A stretch of DNA of 64,000 nucleotides from JAAFIP01 sp963775085 (GCA_963775085.1 CAVZHO010000011.1:62001-126000); one strand, 5' to 3'. Shown: positions 44,829 to 54,051, numbered from the stretch's first letter. Notes: generated from the letters alone by a model not told the origin. Translations and numbers: made by a program.

Positions 44829-45878
44829 ATGAGCAATTCAAGCCCCACCACCCCCCAACCCCTCTCGTACAAAGACGCAGGGGTCGATATTGTGGCCGGT
44901 GACGCACTGGTCGAGCGCATCAAACCGCTGGCCAAAAAGACCATGCGCGAGGGCGTATTGGCCGGTATTGGCGGCTTTGGCGCGCTGTTTGAGGTGCCCA
45001 AGCGCTATCGTGAACCGGTGCTGGTGAGCGGCACCGACGGCGTGGGCACCAAGCTGAAACTGGCGTTTGAATGGAATATGCACGACACCGTAGGCATTGA
45101 CCTGGTGGCCATGAGCGTGAACGACGTGCTGGTGCAAGGCGCCGAGCCGCTGTTCTTTTTAGACTACTTTGCCTGCGGCAAACTGGACGTAGACACCGCA
45201 GTAGCCGTAGTGGGCGGCATAGCCAAAGGCTGCGAGCTGAGCGGCTGCGCTTTGATAGGCGGCGAAACGGCGGAGATGCCCGGCATGTACCCAGCGGGCG
45301 AATACGACCTGGCGGGCTTTTGCGTGGGCGCGGTGGAAAAGTCCAAAATCCTCACCGGCAAAGACGTGCAACCCGGCGATGTGGTGCTGGGCCTGGCCTC
45401 CAGCGGCGTGCACAGCAACGGTTTTAGCCTGGTGCGCAAGTGCGTAGAGCGCGCGGGCGCTGCCATGCCCGTCACGCTGGACGGCAAGCCCTACAAGCAA
45501 GCGCTGATGGAGCCGACCCGCCTGTACGTAAAAAACGTACTCGCCGCGCTGGCCGCGCACCCCATCAAGGCGCTGGCCCACATCACCGGCGGCGGCCTGC
45601 TGGAGAACATTCCCCGCGTGCTGCCAGAGGGCACTGCTGCGCATTTGAAGAAGGGCAGCTGGCCGCAATCCGAGCTGTTCGCCTGGCTGCAAAGGACGGC
45701 GGCGATCGACGACATCGAGATGAACCGCACGTTCAACAATGGCATCGGCATGGTGGTCGTCATTGACGCAGCTAACGCCGCTGCCTGCGCCGCCACGCTG
45801 CGTGCTGCGGGAGAGCAGGTGTTTGAGATTGGTGTGATTGCCCCGCAGGCGGCGGGCGCGCAGGTCGTTGTGCAGTAA
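44829..45878 (+). CDS. purM: Phosphoribosylformylglycinamidine cyclo-ligase
   Basis: A 349-residue AIR synthetase of purine synthesis, with LVSGTDGVGTKLKLAFEW, VNDVLVQGAEPLFFLDYFA and LIGGETAEMPGMY as family blocks. Full length. Confidence 0.97.
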   Translation: MSNSSPTTPQPLSYKDAGVDIVAGDALVERIKPLAKKTMREGVLAGIGGFGALFEVPKRYREPVLVSGTDGVGTKLKLAFEWNMHDTVGIDLVAMSVNDVLVQGAEPLFFLDYFACGKLDVDTAVAVVGGIAKGCELSGCALIGGETAEMPGMYPAGEYDLAGFCVGAVEKSKILTGKDVQPGDVVLGLASSGVHSNGFSLVRKCVERAGAAMPVTLDGKPYKQALMEPTRLYVKNVLAALAAHPIKALAHITGGGLLENIPRVLPEGTAAHLKKGSWPQSELFAWLQRTAAIDDIEMNRTFNNGIGMVVVIDAANAAACAATLRAAGEQVFEIGVIAPQAAGAQVVVQ

Positions 45879-45996
45879 TTTTTACTACACCGGCTACAAA
45901 ACCAGCAGGTCATTCGCCGCCAACCATTTACCGCCAGTGGTGCCCGCCTGCGGGCCTCTGCGGCGTGATCTACCGATCACTACGCACCGCCATTGT

Positions 45997-46010
45997 TTGA
46001 TTTACATCAA
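45997..46010 (+). promoter_or_regulatory. FNR/Anr-type operator upstream of cytochrome c
   Basis: TTGATTTACATCAA is a perfect FNR consensus (TTGAT-N4-ATCAA). Its centre is 99-112 bases before the cytochrome gene. A TACGAT at 46033-46038 is placed as a -10 box for a start near 46045, giving the classic -41.5 spacing. Confidence 0.8.
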
Positions 46011-46108
46011 GCTCCAATCGGTTTCTCCGATTTACGATGAATTACGGTTGGAAGTCACCTATCGAATTTCAACTGCAATTCTCTTAATCAACACAAAGGA
46101 GAGATGAG

Positions 46109-46540
46109 ATGAAAAGACCAACCATTAAACCGACGATTTCCGCTGTGGCGCTATTGGTGATTTGTGGGGTCACTTGGGCGCAGACACCATCACAACGCAC
46201 AGACTTTGGTAAACGTGAATTTGAAACCAACTGCGCGACTTGTCATGGCACAAGTGGCAAAGGCAACGGGCCCATCGTGGATCTCCTCAAGCGCAGTCCA
46301 CCCGATTTGACCCAGCTGGCCAAGAAAAATCAGGGTGTTTTCCCGATGGATCGCTTGTATGAAGTGATTGAAGGCGCGAATGTGCCTAGTCACGGTTCCC
46401 GCGACATGCCCATCTGGGGTCGCGATTACCGCATCAAAGATGCAGAGTACTACATGGACACGCCTTACAACGCAGATGCACTGGTGCGCGGGCGCATTCT
46501 GGCTTTGCTGGAGTACATCAACCGTTTGCAGGTGCGTTAA
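46109..46540 (+). CDS. Class I c-type cytochrome, periplasmic
   Basis: A 143-residue exported protein with a signal peptide (cleavage near WAQ at about residue 25), the haem motif CATCHG (about residues 47-52) and a distal methionine candidate in SRDMPIWG. Strong ribosome site AAAGGAGAGATGAG. The FNR-type box upstream suggests it works in low-oxygen respiration, perhaps passing electrons to a high-affinity oxidase or a nitrogen-oxide reductase. No oxidase genes adjoin it. Confidence 0.9.
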   Translation: MKRPTIKPTISAVALLVICGVTWAQTPSQRTDFGKREFETNCATCHGTSGKGNGPIVDLLKRSPPDLTQLAKKNQGVFPMDRLYEVIEGANVPSHGSRDMPIWGRDYRIKDAEYYMDTPYNADALVRGRILALLEYINRLQVR

Positions 46541-46584
46541 AACGTTGGGGGGAGTCGAGGGGGGCTCGCTCGTTGATATGTCAG

Positions 46585-46640
46585 TTGCTATTGTTGTGAT
46601 AGCTGCTTATGTCCATATGACAGGGACTACAGCAGGATTT
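46585..46640 (+). repeat. Dispersed repeat A, intergenic copy after cytochrome c
   Basis: It reads TTGCTATTGTTGTGATAGCT, GCTTATGTCC and TGACAGGGACTACAGC. Confidence 0.88.
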
Positions 46641-46658
46641 ACCGGTTAAAAAGCACGG

Positions 46659-47627
46659 TCAAGCCTTGACAGCCACTTCCGTATTCGCTGTAAACCAGTC
46701 CGGCACCGCAGGCCCCCAGAGGTAGAACGAGTCTTCGGGCGCGTAGTTGCCCGCTTGCCAATCCATCGTGGATGGGATGTAGTCGATGTCAAACGAATAT
46801 TCAGCAAAGCTGCCCCAGGGGTCGCGGGCGTAGTAAAAATAGTTGGAGCCGAGCACATGGCGGCCCAGGCCCCAGCCTTCGCTGTAGCCTGCCTTGCGCA
46901 GTTGTTCGCTGCCTTCGCCTACGTCGTCCAGGCGGCCTACGTCCCAGCTGGTGTGGTGCAGGCCCGGGCCTGCCGAGCCTACAAAGGCCAGCAGGTGGTG
47001 GTCGCTGCCGTGGGGGGTGTGCATAAAGGCGACGATGTCGACCGAGCGGTCTGACAGGCGCAGGCCCAGCACCTCGGTGCAAAAGTCGATCATGCGCGAG
47101 ACATCGGCCGTGAAGACCAGCACATGTGATAGCCAGCGCGGATGCACGGTAGATACCTTGGTGCGCATGGGCGCAGCAGCCGTACCGCGTGCGGGCGGGG
47201 TGAGCGCACTGGCGGGCGTTTTGCTGTTGGGCGACACCTTGGGGGCCACCAGCAGTTGCAGGGCCACGCCGTCCGGGCTGCGCAGCCACAGGCCGCCTTG
47301 GGGTGCCAAAGGATGCGGCTCGCACGCTATGCCTTTGGCCGCAATCATGCTGGCAAATGCCGCTTCATCCTCGGCGTAAATGCCAAAGCTGAGGTACTGC
47401 AAGGCCTTGGGTTGGCCGTTGGCAATCACCGACATCCAGCAGTGCGGATGGCCATGGGTGTAAATGTCTGCCTGCACGCCCGTGCGTTTGACGTGCATGC
47501 CAAAGGCGGTGTAGAACTTTTCTGCCACGTCGATATCGGGCACGGTAAACACCACGCGATTGACGGAGTGGACTGCGGTCACGCCTGCGCGGCGTGTGTC
47601 TGGTGTGGATGCAGATGAAGATGGCAT
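46659..47627 (-). CDS. Type I extradiol (vicinal-oxygen-chelate) ring-cleavage dioxygenase
   Basis: A 322-residue protein with two VOC modules. The C-terminal module has the iron-ligand pattern H in LSHVLVF, H in LHHTSWD and E in FAEYSFD, so it should be active. It would cleave a catechol-like ring in the meta position. The upstream neighbour on the same strand, 48 bp away, is a flavin hydroxylase that could make its substrate. The true substrate is unknown. Confidence 0.85.
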   Translation of the reverse strand: MPSSSASTPDTRRAGVTAVHSVNRVVFTVPDIDVAEKFYTAFGMHVKRTGVQADIYTHGHPHCWMSVIANGQPKALQYLSFGIYAEDEAAFASMIAAKGIACEPHPLAPQGGLWLRSPDGVALQLLVAPKVSPNSKTPASALTPPARGTAAAPMRTKVSTVHPRWLSHVLVFTADVSRMIDFCTEVLGLRLSDRSVDIVAFMHTPHGSDHHLLAFVGSAGPGLHHTSWDVGRLDDVGEGSEQLRKAGYSEGWGLGRHVLGSNYFYYARDPWGSFAEYSFDIDYIPSTMDWQAGNYAPEDSFYLWGPAVPDWFTANTEVAVKA

Positions 47628-47675
47628 GCTGGTGTCTCCTGCGCGTATAAAAATGAAGCTGCTGCAGACCGCATA

Positions 47676-49388
47676 TTACCCAAAACTGGCGGCGGTTTGC
47701 ACCTTCCGGGCGCAGGCCATGGCCAATATGTGCAGTGCGTCGGCATCGGCATGGCCACGCCAGGCCACATGGTGGTCGGGGCGAATCAGCACGCAGTCAG
47801 CCGCGTAGAGGGCGCGTGCGGGGGCGCTGTTGCACACCAGCACGTCCAGCGGCAGGCCCAGCACAGCGGCGGCGTTCGTCCAGTGAGCGGTATCTGCCTG
47901 CGGGTCCGATGGCCTGCCCGATGGTGCCGCTGCCGGGCTGAAACACAGCAAGGTGAAGTCGCGGCCGAATAAATCAAAAATGGATTTACCGTCCAGCCAG
48001 ATATGCGGTGCGCGCGCCCCCGGCCTGGCGCTGGGGATGTAGGTGTTGGGCTGGTCTGCGGTAGGTGGCGTGGCATCATCCAGCACGATCGGGCTGCCGT
48101 CATACCGCAGGCCCAGTTGCAGGCCGGGGATGTTGAACTCATTGCGCACATGCTGGGCCAACGCGTCGCCCAGGTGCTGGCGCACGGGCGCAGCTTCGGC
48201 ACTTTCTAAATCCACCTGCGGCGGCACCTTGACCAAACCAATGCTGTCGGCCATGGCGCGGGCGAAGCTGGTGTTGCGGTGCGCAATGGGTTTGCGCTCG
48301 GCCTCATACGTGTCCAGCAATGCCTCACCGGCCCAGCCCTGCACCACAGCGGCCAGCTTCCAGCCCAGGTTGACGGCATCGTCTACGCTGGTGTTGTAGC
48401 CCATGCCGCCGGTGGGCGTGAACAGGTGCGCTGCATCGCCTGCAATCAACGCGCGGCCAACCTTGAAGCGATCGGCCACCAAGGTAAAGCCCGCCTGCCA
48501 TGGCGCCTTGGCGATCAGCGCATATTCGAACTCTGCACCGATGGCGGCAAATAGGGCCGCCTGGTAGTCCACCGACTCGGGTGTCTGGTCGGGTTTGAGT
48601 TGCAGGCAAAACATAAACTTGTTTTCGCCATCTATCGACACCATCATGCCGCGCTGCACGCCGTTGACGGCCACATACATCCAGGCGCGTTGCTTGTTCA
48701 ACACCTGGTAGAGGCTGGGCGATGTGAAATACAGCGACAGCATCTGTCCACCAAAAAATTCACGCACCTCACCACTTTGCCCGCTGTACTCAATGCCGCA
48801 GGTTTTGCGCACCAGGCTGCGCGGGCCGTCGCAACCCACCACGTAGCGGGCGGTCAACTGCAACAACTCTTGGGTATCGGCATGGCGCGCCACGATGCGC
48901 ACTTGCTGTGCGCCCAGCTCTACCGTCTGTGCCTGCCAGCCCAGCTTTAAATCCACACTGGCATAGCGCTTGGCCTGCTCGCGCAGCACGGGTTCAATAA
49001 ACATTTGCTGACAGCGGTGCGGCAGCTCGGGCGTGGGCCATGCGCCCTCGCCGTAGTCGCCAAAAGAGGATTGGTGCAGGGTCTGGTTACGTGACGGTAT
49101 GGCAAAGCGCGTCAGCTCACGTCCCGCCATGGTGGTGCAGTACACCACGTCTTGCGGATGGTCTGCACCCAAGCCCAGTTGGCGCACCTGGGTAGAAAAA
49201 CCCCGGCGGCGAAAATGCTCCATGGTGCGGGCGGAGGTAGCGTTGGCCTTGGGGAAATCCGGCCCCTCTACGTCTTCTTCCAGCACCACACACTGCACCC
49301 CACGGCAGCCCAGCTCGATCGCCAGCATCAGGCCCGCTGGGCCCCCGCCGACGATGGCGACATCGGTGGTTTGAGTTGTTTGACCCAT
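47676..49388 (-). CDS. FAD-dependent aromatic-ring hydroxylase (MhpA-like)
   Basis: A 570-residue flavoprotein hydroxylase with VAIVGGGPAGLMLAIELG at the N-terminus, the GCDGPRSLVRK (DG) motif, and GDAAHLFTPTGGMGYNTSVD. The C-terminal thioredoxin-like domain is typical of phenol- and resorcinol-type hydroxylases. It uses NAD(P)H and oxygen to hydroxylate a phenolic compound. With the dioxygenase it forms a two-gene catabolic unit. Confidence 0.88.
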   Translation of the reverse strand: MGQTTQTTDVAIVGGGPAGLMLAIELGCRGVQCVVLEEDVEGPDFPKANATSARTMEHFRRRGFSTQVRQLGLGADHPQDVVYCTTMAGRELTRFAIPSRNQTLHQSSFGDYGEGAWPTPELPHRCQQMFIEPVLREQAKRYASVDLKLGWQAQTVELGAQQVRIVARHADTQELLQLTARYVVGCDGPRSLVRKTCGIEYSGQSGEVREFFGGQMLSLYFTSPSLYQVLNKQRAWMYVAVNGVQRGMMVSIDGENKFMFCLQLKPDQTPESVDYQAALFAAIGAEFEYALIAKAPWQAGFTLVADRFKVGRALIAGDAAHLFTPTGGMGYNTSVDDAVNLGWKLAAVVQGWAGEALLDTYEAERKPIAHRNTSFARAMADSIGLVKVPPQVDLESAEAAPVRQHLGDALAQHVRNEFNIPGLQLGLRYDGSPIVLDDATPPTADQPNTYIPSARPGARAPHIWLDGKSIFDLFGRDFTLLCFSPAAAPSGRPSDPQADTAHWTNAAAVLGLPLDVLVCNSAPARALYAADCVLIRPDHHVAWRGHADADALHILAMACARKVQTAASFG

Positions 49389-49498
49389 GATTTAGTCGGC
49401 ACTGGTCATAAGGATTGCGGACGATGGCTCATGGGAAAATTCGAATGCAGGAAATGCAGAAAAACATAAGAGGAGTTGGTAGGCAGTTGCGCTGTATT

Positions 49499-50440
49499 TT
49501 ATGGGCTTGACTGCACTTTACTCTGAATACTTTGTTCCAGCGCACGGTATTGCGCCAGGCGGCTGCCACCGATCGCCACGGCGCGTTGCACCGCTTGCAA
49601 GGCGGCTCCATACTGGCCTTGCTCCATCAGCACCTGGGCCAGGTTGTTCCATGCATCGCCGTCTTGCGGATAGGCCTGCGCGGCGGCGCGGTAGGCCTGC
49701 ACGGCAGCCTCCTTCTGGCCCAGGGTGTAGGCGCTGTTGCCAGCGCCTAACAGGGCGATGCGATGGGTAGGCCAGGCCTTTAAAGCAGTGGCATAGGCGG
49801 TTTGAGCGGCGCCAGGTTGCACCCGTTCCAGGGCCACCACAGCCGCCACATAGGCATCAGCCTGTGCGGTGGCGGCCAGGCGCTGGGGCGGCAGGGCCAG
49901 CATGGCCCAGTGCTCAGCGCGTGCCCAGGTGCGCTCGAAGGTGGTGAGCGGCATGTGCAGATTTTCTGTGCGGCCCGAATGCAGGGTGACGCTGCCCTGC
50001 GCCGCGTCAAACCCGATGACCACGGCGTAGTGCCAGACCGGTGAGAACGCAAAAGCCAGGTTTTGCAGCACCAGCACGGGGTGGCCCGCGGCCACCTCGC
50101 GCAGCAGTGCATCCAGGCGCGGAGCCAGTGGGTAGGCGACCAACCCGTTCCTGCGGCTGGCGGCCAGCATCTCGCTTTGCAAAGAGCCCTGGCGCGCCGG
50201 CACATACACCTGCTGTACCCAGGTGGCCAGGCTCTGCGGCACCCCGGCATGCTGGGCCACCATGGCCAGTGCGGCGGGGCCGCATTGGTAGTCGTCTTGG
50301 GCGATGAAGGGGACGCTGGTGATCTGTGCTTGCTGGGGTACGTCGGCAGGCCAGGTGGTTTGCAACGCCACCGTTTGCGGCATCCGGGTGGCGCAGCCTG
50401 CCAGCCACAGCATCATCATGACCACCGCCGCACAGCGCAT
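49499..50440 (-). CDS. PA2778-family cysteine peptidase lipoprotein with TPR repeats
   Basis: A 313-residue protein starting MRCAAVVMMMLWLAGCATR: a lipoprotein signal with cysteine at about residue 16. A C39-like papain-fold domain follows (YQCGPAALAM with the catalytic Cys and HYAVVIGFD with the His), then TPR repeats from about residue 190. The family is found beside PA2779-type proteins; its substrate is unknown. An upstream start at 50515 would place a terminator hairpin inside the coding region, so 50440 is preferred. Confidence 0.83.
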   Translation of the reverse strand: MRCAAVVMMMLWLAGCATRMPQTVALQTTWPADVPQQAQITSVPFIAQDDYQCGPAALAMVAQHAGVPQSLATWVQQVYVPARQGSLQSEMLAASRRNGLVAYPLAPRLDALLREVAAGHPVLVLQNLAFAFSPVWHYAVVIGFDAAQGSVTLHSGRTENLHMPLTTFERTWARAEHWAMLALPPQRLAATAQADAYVAAVVALERVQPGAAQTAYATALKAWPTHRIALLGAGNSAYTLGQKEAAVQAYRAAAQAYPQDGDAWNNLAQVLMEQGQYGAALQAVQRAVAIGGSRLAQYRALEQSIQSKVQSSP

Positions 50441-50451
50441 GGCAGCGGTAT

Positions 50452-50478
50452 AAAACAAAACCCCCGCCGCTGCGGGGG
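50452..50478 (-). terminator. Terminator-like hairpin between PA2779- and PA2778-type genes
   Basis: On the minus strand the stem CCCCCGC/GCGGGGG is followed by TTTTGTTTT. It lies 12 bases before the start of the downstream gene, so it may attenuate read-through. Confidence 0.8.
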
Positions 50479-50522
50479 TGAGGCACTGGGCACCTGAGGT
50501 GCGCAAGCGCGTCATGCAGGCG

Positions 50523-50915
50523 TTACCGGATGGTGCGGGTAAACGGAAACACCTTGGTCCAGCCCAGCAGGTCGGTGACCAGAAGAATTAAAAACACGGT
50601 CAGTATCACGCCTAATACGTCACCACCAGCGGGGGCGGTACCGACACGGCCTGCCAGATCGGCCACCTCGACATCGGTCAAGGCGTTGGCACGCTCACGG
50701 GCGGCATCGGGGTCTACGCCTTGGGTCACCAGGGCTTGGCGTACATCGTCGCGGGCCAAAAAGCGGTTGACGGTGTCGCGGTGGGCGCTGACGGCCTGGC
50801 TGCTCTGGGCTTCATCGGTGCTGACGATGCCGGCCTGGGCAAAACCGGGCATGCCCAGCGTCGCTGTACAAAAAATCAGAATGCTGGCCAGAAGGCGATG
50901 GAAGGTGTTTTTCAT
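50523..50915 (-). CDS. PA2779-family exported membrane protein
   Basis: A 130-residue protein with a signal peptide (to about FAQA, residue 28), a helical domain (TVNRFLARDDVRQALVTQGV, ERANALTDVEVADLA) and one C-terminal membrane segment near VLGVILTVFLILLVTDLLGW. It always seems to pair with the PA2778-type peptidase; the function of the pair is not established. An extended 230-bp upstream gap includes a repeat A copy. Confidence 0.82.
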   Translation of the reverse strand: MKNTFHRLLASILIFCTATLGMPGFAQAGIVSTDEAQSSQAVSAHRDTVNRFLARDDVRQALVTQGVDPDAARERANALTDVEVADLAGRVGTAPAGGDVLGVILTVFLILLVTDLLGWTKVFPFTRTIR

Positions 50916-51080
50916 AAGTCAAATTTTCCTGTAATGCACCGCAAACTACTGCGGCAACCTGGCCAATATAAGCCAGCCATTCAAACAACGTCAACATGGC
51001 TTACACCCCGTCACATGGGTGTTGCATTGGCACATCGCATGCGCGAGTGGCTGACAAAAAGATACTTGCAGGTTTAACAG

Positions 51081-51142
51081 ATGCTATTATTTATATAGCT
51101 GCTTACGTCCTGTTCATTGGGACTACGGCCCTATTTGGCTGG
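51081..51142 (+). repeat. Dispersed repeat A, intergenic copy
   Basis: The best-preserved copy: ATGCTATTATTTATATAGCT, GCTTACGTCC, TTGGGACTACGGCCCTATTT. It ends just before the SirB1-like stop codon on the other strand. Confidence 0.92.
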
Positions 51143-51146
51143 TAAA

Positions 51147-52052
51147 TCAGCTGTTTTCCTTGCGCAGCTCGGCGACCCGCTCGCTGATGGCATCCAGATC
51201 CAGCGCGTCCTCGGCATGCGCGAGATAGGTCTCCAGATCGGGTACCGCCTGGGCGTATTTGCCCAGCTCGGCATGGGCCAGGCCACGGTCACGGTACTCG
51301 GCCCAGGCATCGGGCAGCAATATAACCAAGCGGTCCTGCACGGCGATCAGGCGCTGCCAGTCTTCCTGGCTTTTGTGGATCTCTTTGAGGTTGCGCAGCA
51401 TGCGGGCGATCACGTCGCGCGGTGGCGCGCTTTGCAGATACAGGCCCAGCGGGGCTTCAAAGTCTTCGGTCAGGCCGCTGCGGCGTTTGAACGGTTCCAG
51501 ATACTCGCTGAGGTCTTCACGGCTCAGGCTGAGGCCGGTGAGTGGGTCCATCACCACCTGGCCTTTGGGCAAGTTGATTTTGACCATGAAATGCCCAGGG
51601 AACGACACGCCCCGGGCGTTCAGCCCAATGGTCTGCGCCACCTCCAGCCAGAGCACCGCCAAACTGATGGGGATGCCCTTGCGGGTGCGCAGCACGGCGT
51701 TCAGATAGCTGTTATCCGGGTCGCCATAGTGGTTGACGTTGCCGGCAAAAGTCAGGTCGCGGTAGAAAAATTGATTCAGTGCGCGCAGCCGCTGGATGGG
51801 CGGAGCGTCGGCCGGTATGCGCCGTTTGAGCCGCGCCACCAGCTGGTCCACATCGCCCAGCACCTGCTGTACGTCCAGCATCGGGTATTCATCCTGGGCC
51901 AGCGAGGCGGCGGCTTCCAATAGCGGAAACTGCTCGTCACTGGCCACCAGGGTGGCAAAATATTCCAGCGGTGTGGGGGTGTCGTAAGGCAGGTGCACGG
52001 TGCTACTGTCGCATAAAAAGGTGGGCTTGGCAAAACGGGGGGGGATTGCCAC
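51147..52052 (-). CDS. SirB1-family transglutaminase-like/TPR protein
   Basis: Up to 301 residues, with LAQDEYPMLDVQQVLGDVDQ, NSYLNAVLRTRKGIPISLAV and GHFMVKI as the SirB1 (YchA-like) core, and a TPR pair near the C-terminus (AEYRDRGLAHAELGKYAQAV). Function not established. The start is uncertain: GTG at 52052 gives the longest form, but a GTG at 51998 just before HLPYDTPTPLEYFATLV fits the family length better. Confidence 0.82.
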   Translation of the reverse strand: MAIPPRFAKPTFLCDSSTVHLPYDTPTPLEYFATLVASDEQFPLLEAAASLAQDEYPMLDVQQVLGDVDQLVARLKRRIPADAPPIQRLRALNQFFYRDLTFAGNVNHYGDPDNSYLNAVLRTRKGIPISLAVLWLEVAQTIGLNARGVSFPGHFMVKINLPKGQVVMDPLTGLSLSREDLSEYLEPFKRRSGLTEDFEAPLGLYLQSAPPRDVIARMLRNLKEIHKSQEDWQRLIAVQDRLVILLPDAWAEYRDRGLAHAELGKYAQAVPDLETYLAHAEDALDLDAISERVAELRKENS

Positions 52053-52153
52053 TGTGGGGAAACGGCATCGTTTGCCAAGCTTGGGCGTGATTTTCAGTGC
52101 GCAAGCGCTTATGCCGCCTTGCTACATCTTGCGACTATTCGCAGCCAGCGGCC

Positions 52154-52324
52154 TTACGCCGCAGAACGTTGGCGCTGAGCCTCGACCAGCGGAATGAGCG
52201 CACGGAGGGCACAGCTTCTTAATCTCAGATTTTGGCCTGCCTCGCCCAGCACGAATCGGCACAAGGGCCGGTCTAGCTTTGCCTTGGTCATGGGCTTAAT
52301 CGGATCCGCATTGGCCGCCGTCAT
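52154..52324 (-). CDS. Short hypothetical ORF
   Basis: A 56-residue reading frame starting MTAANADPIKPMTKAKLDRP, with no ribosome site noted and no recognised domain. It may be a degraded fragment. Confidence 0.2.
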   Translation of the reverse strand: MTAANADPIKPMTKAKLDRPLCRFVLGEAGQNLRLRSCALRALIPLVEAQRQRSAA

Positions 52325-52699
52325 AAAACAATTTTCGCGTTGTCCTTGACCGATGGCATTTGGATTACACGTTTACTGAAGAAATTTCCGACGCAACTTT
52401 TTCACCTCTCGTCGCTCTGCAAGGCGCAGCTAATGGTTCTGCGCACGTCACCGCGGTCAATATGAACGCCACGTAATGCAGAGTGATGCCCTCGGGAACC
52501 AGCCCAATCATGCGCAGCTCGTCATACGGATACCTAGGGTCAGCCCAAACATGACGCCTCATCCCACACCAACTTTTCAGCCAACGCAAGCGATAGACCA
52601 TGGTTACCAAATTCAGCTTATTTTGTTGGGGTCAAATGTGAAACACATCTATTTATTATAGCTGCCAATATTAAAAAGTAAGAAAGACTGGAGACGGAG

Positions 52700-53230
52700 T
52701 CAGCAGTAAGGACCTGCCATGCGGGCAGGTATTGCCGCAGACCAAAACCTCACCGCAGCGCTGCTTAATCGCTGCAATACCTTGCTGCAACGGCACATGG
52801 TACTCAGCTGGAGTGCCTGGAACACGGACCGAGCCCAATCAACGCTTGCCGTATCGGTCGGCACAAAAAAGATATTTGCAGTGGGAGCACGCGCAGTGCC
52901 CCCAAACCGGGCTCGTCCAACAAACGGTTCAGATCGCGGCAAGCGCGATCTAACTTTATTCGTTATGCATCGGGGGCACTGGAGAGCCGCTTCAGTAGCC
53001 AATGCCCGCAGACGATAGGCCTCGTATTCCTTGAGCAAGGCATCGTGAAATTCTTCAGTAATTTTAAGCAGCTCAGGACACGCCCCTGCCTTGAGTTCTA
53101 TAAATTTATTGAATGCGTACGTTTGACAACGAAGCAAGAAATTCGGCAAACTACTAATGTTTTTGGTGATATCTATGTCAAAGCCCTGCTGGTGGATAGA
53201 AGCAATTCGGATGCGGAACACACAGCCCAT
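52700..53230 (-). pseudogene. Probable decayed gene with zinc-ribbon-like remnant
   Basis: A 176-residue frame. The first 90 residues look protein-like (FNKFIELKAGACPELLKITE, HDALLKEYEAYRLRALATEA), then CPRC appears. The expected second CxxC is visible only in another frame (SHCKYLF), which suggests a frameshift. Not identified. Confidence 0.3.
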
Positions 53231-53377
53231 CCTCTTCCAGAGTTCGGATGCGGAAAGATGGCCTTCAACTTCGCGAAGGTAGTCACATAAAGTTTGTGCT
53301 GCTCGAGCGTTGAGCCTTTAATGTCCCGAACCTTATGGGACAACATTCAATAACTCGAAACTCGATGTGCAATATCG

Positions 53378-53668
53378 CTAACGTTGCAGGCTACATACCG
53401 TACAAAATGAACAGTCATAACAACTTCCAGAATGATATTCCACTTGCCGGAATTCAATCTTCTCTTCCTCGCTGAGCAGCCGCGGGCTCAAGATTTTTGA
53501 CTGCAGTTTCGGCTGAGTCGATGAACTTCTCCATGTTTCGATGAAAAATCCAGCCCGTTTCAGTTCCTCGGTGGCGTAAAGTGGGCCGTGTAAGCCAGAT
53601 CCACAGAGAATATTTTGACGAAAAATTTCGTGAGGCAAATCAGTGACGGTCATAGTAATCCAATGCAT
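53378..53668 (-). CDS. Hypothetical small ORF
   Basis: A 96-residue frame with a protein-like composition (TDLPHEIFRQNILCGSGLHG, RLLSEEEKIEFRQVEYHSGS) and a Cys-rich end CYDCSFCTVC that might bind metal. No family recognised and no clear ribosome site. Confidence 0.3.
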   Translation of the reverse strand: MHWITMTVTDLPHEIFRQNILCGSGLHGPLYATEELKRAGFFIETWRSSSTQPKLQSKILSPRLLSEEEKIEFRQVEYHSGSCYDCSFCTVCSLQR

Positions 53669-53957
53669 AACGAATAGCGTTTATCTGTCGCGAGGCCAGG
53701 TTGAAATAAACCAAGAGCGCCTCCTACGACAGATAAACCTTGTTGGACTGAACCACACGAGGTGGTTGCGGGTAAGGGGGATGAAATCGTCAACCCCTTT
53801 GCTTGTGTAAATTATGGCGCACACTGCGCCGCTTTGGGTCACCAAAGTGCAGATATTGGTCATTGCATGGAATGCGCTGGGAGGCTGCATTGACCGCTGA
53901 ACCGGTGCACAGCCCGCCGCGCACGCTGCACACCCTTGCACGCCAACCTAGCCCACC

Positions 53958-54051
53958 GCCCCGGCGCTTGGGGTGAGTGGCGTAGCGGCATAAAGGGGGA
54001 GCCCGCAGGGCGGAGGACAGCCGCGTAGCCAATCACCCCAAGTGCCGGGGC
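53958..54051 (+). repeat. Covarying-stem hairpin element, copy 3
   Basis: The outer stem of 24 pairs (53958-53981 with 54028-54051) has one G-U type pair and one mismatch, and its sequence differs from the other copies. Core CGGCATAAAGGGGGAG, inner hairpin CCC-GCA-GGG, then CGGAGGACAGCCGCG. Confidence 0.85.

Noticed and set aside
52719..53018. Plus-strand ORF of 99 residues
   Set aside because: Arg/Ala-rich, opposite a more protein-like minus-strand frame, with no ribosome site.
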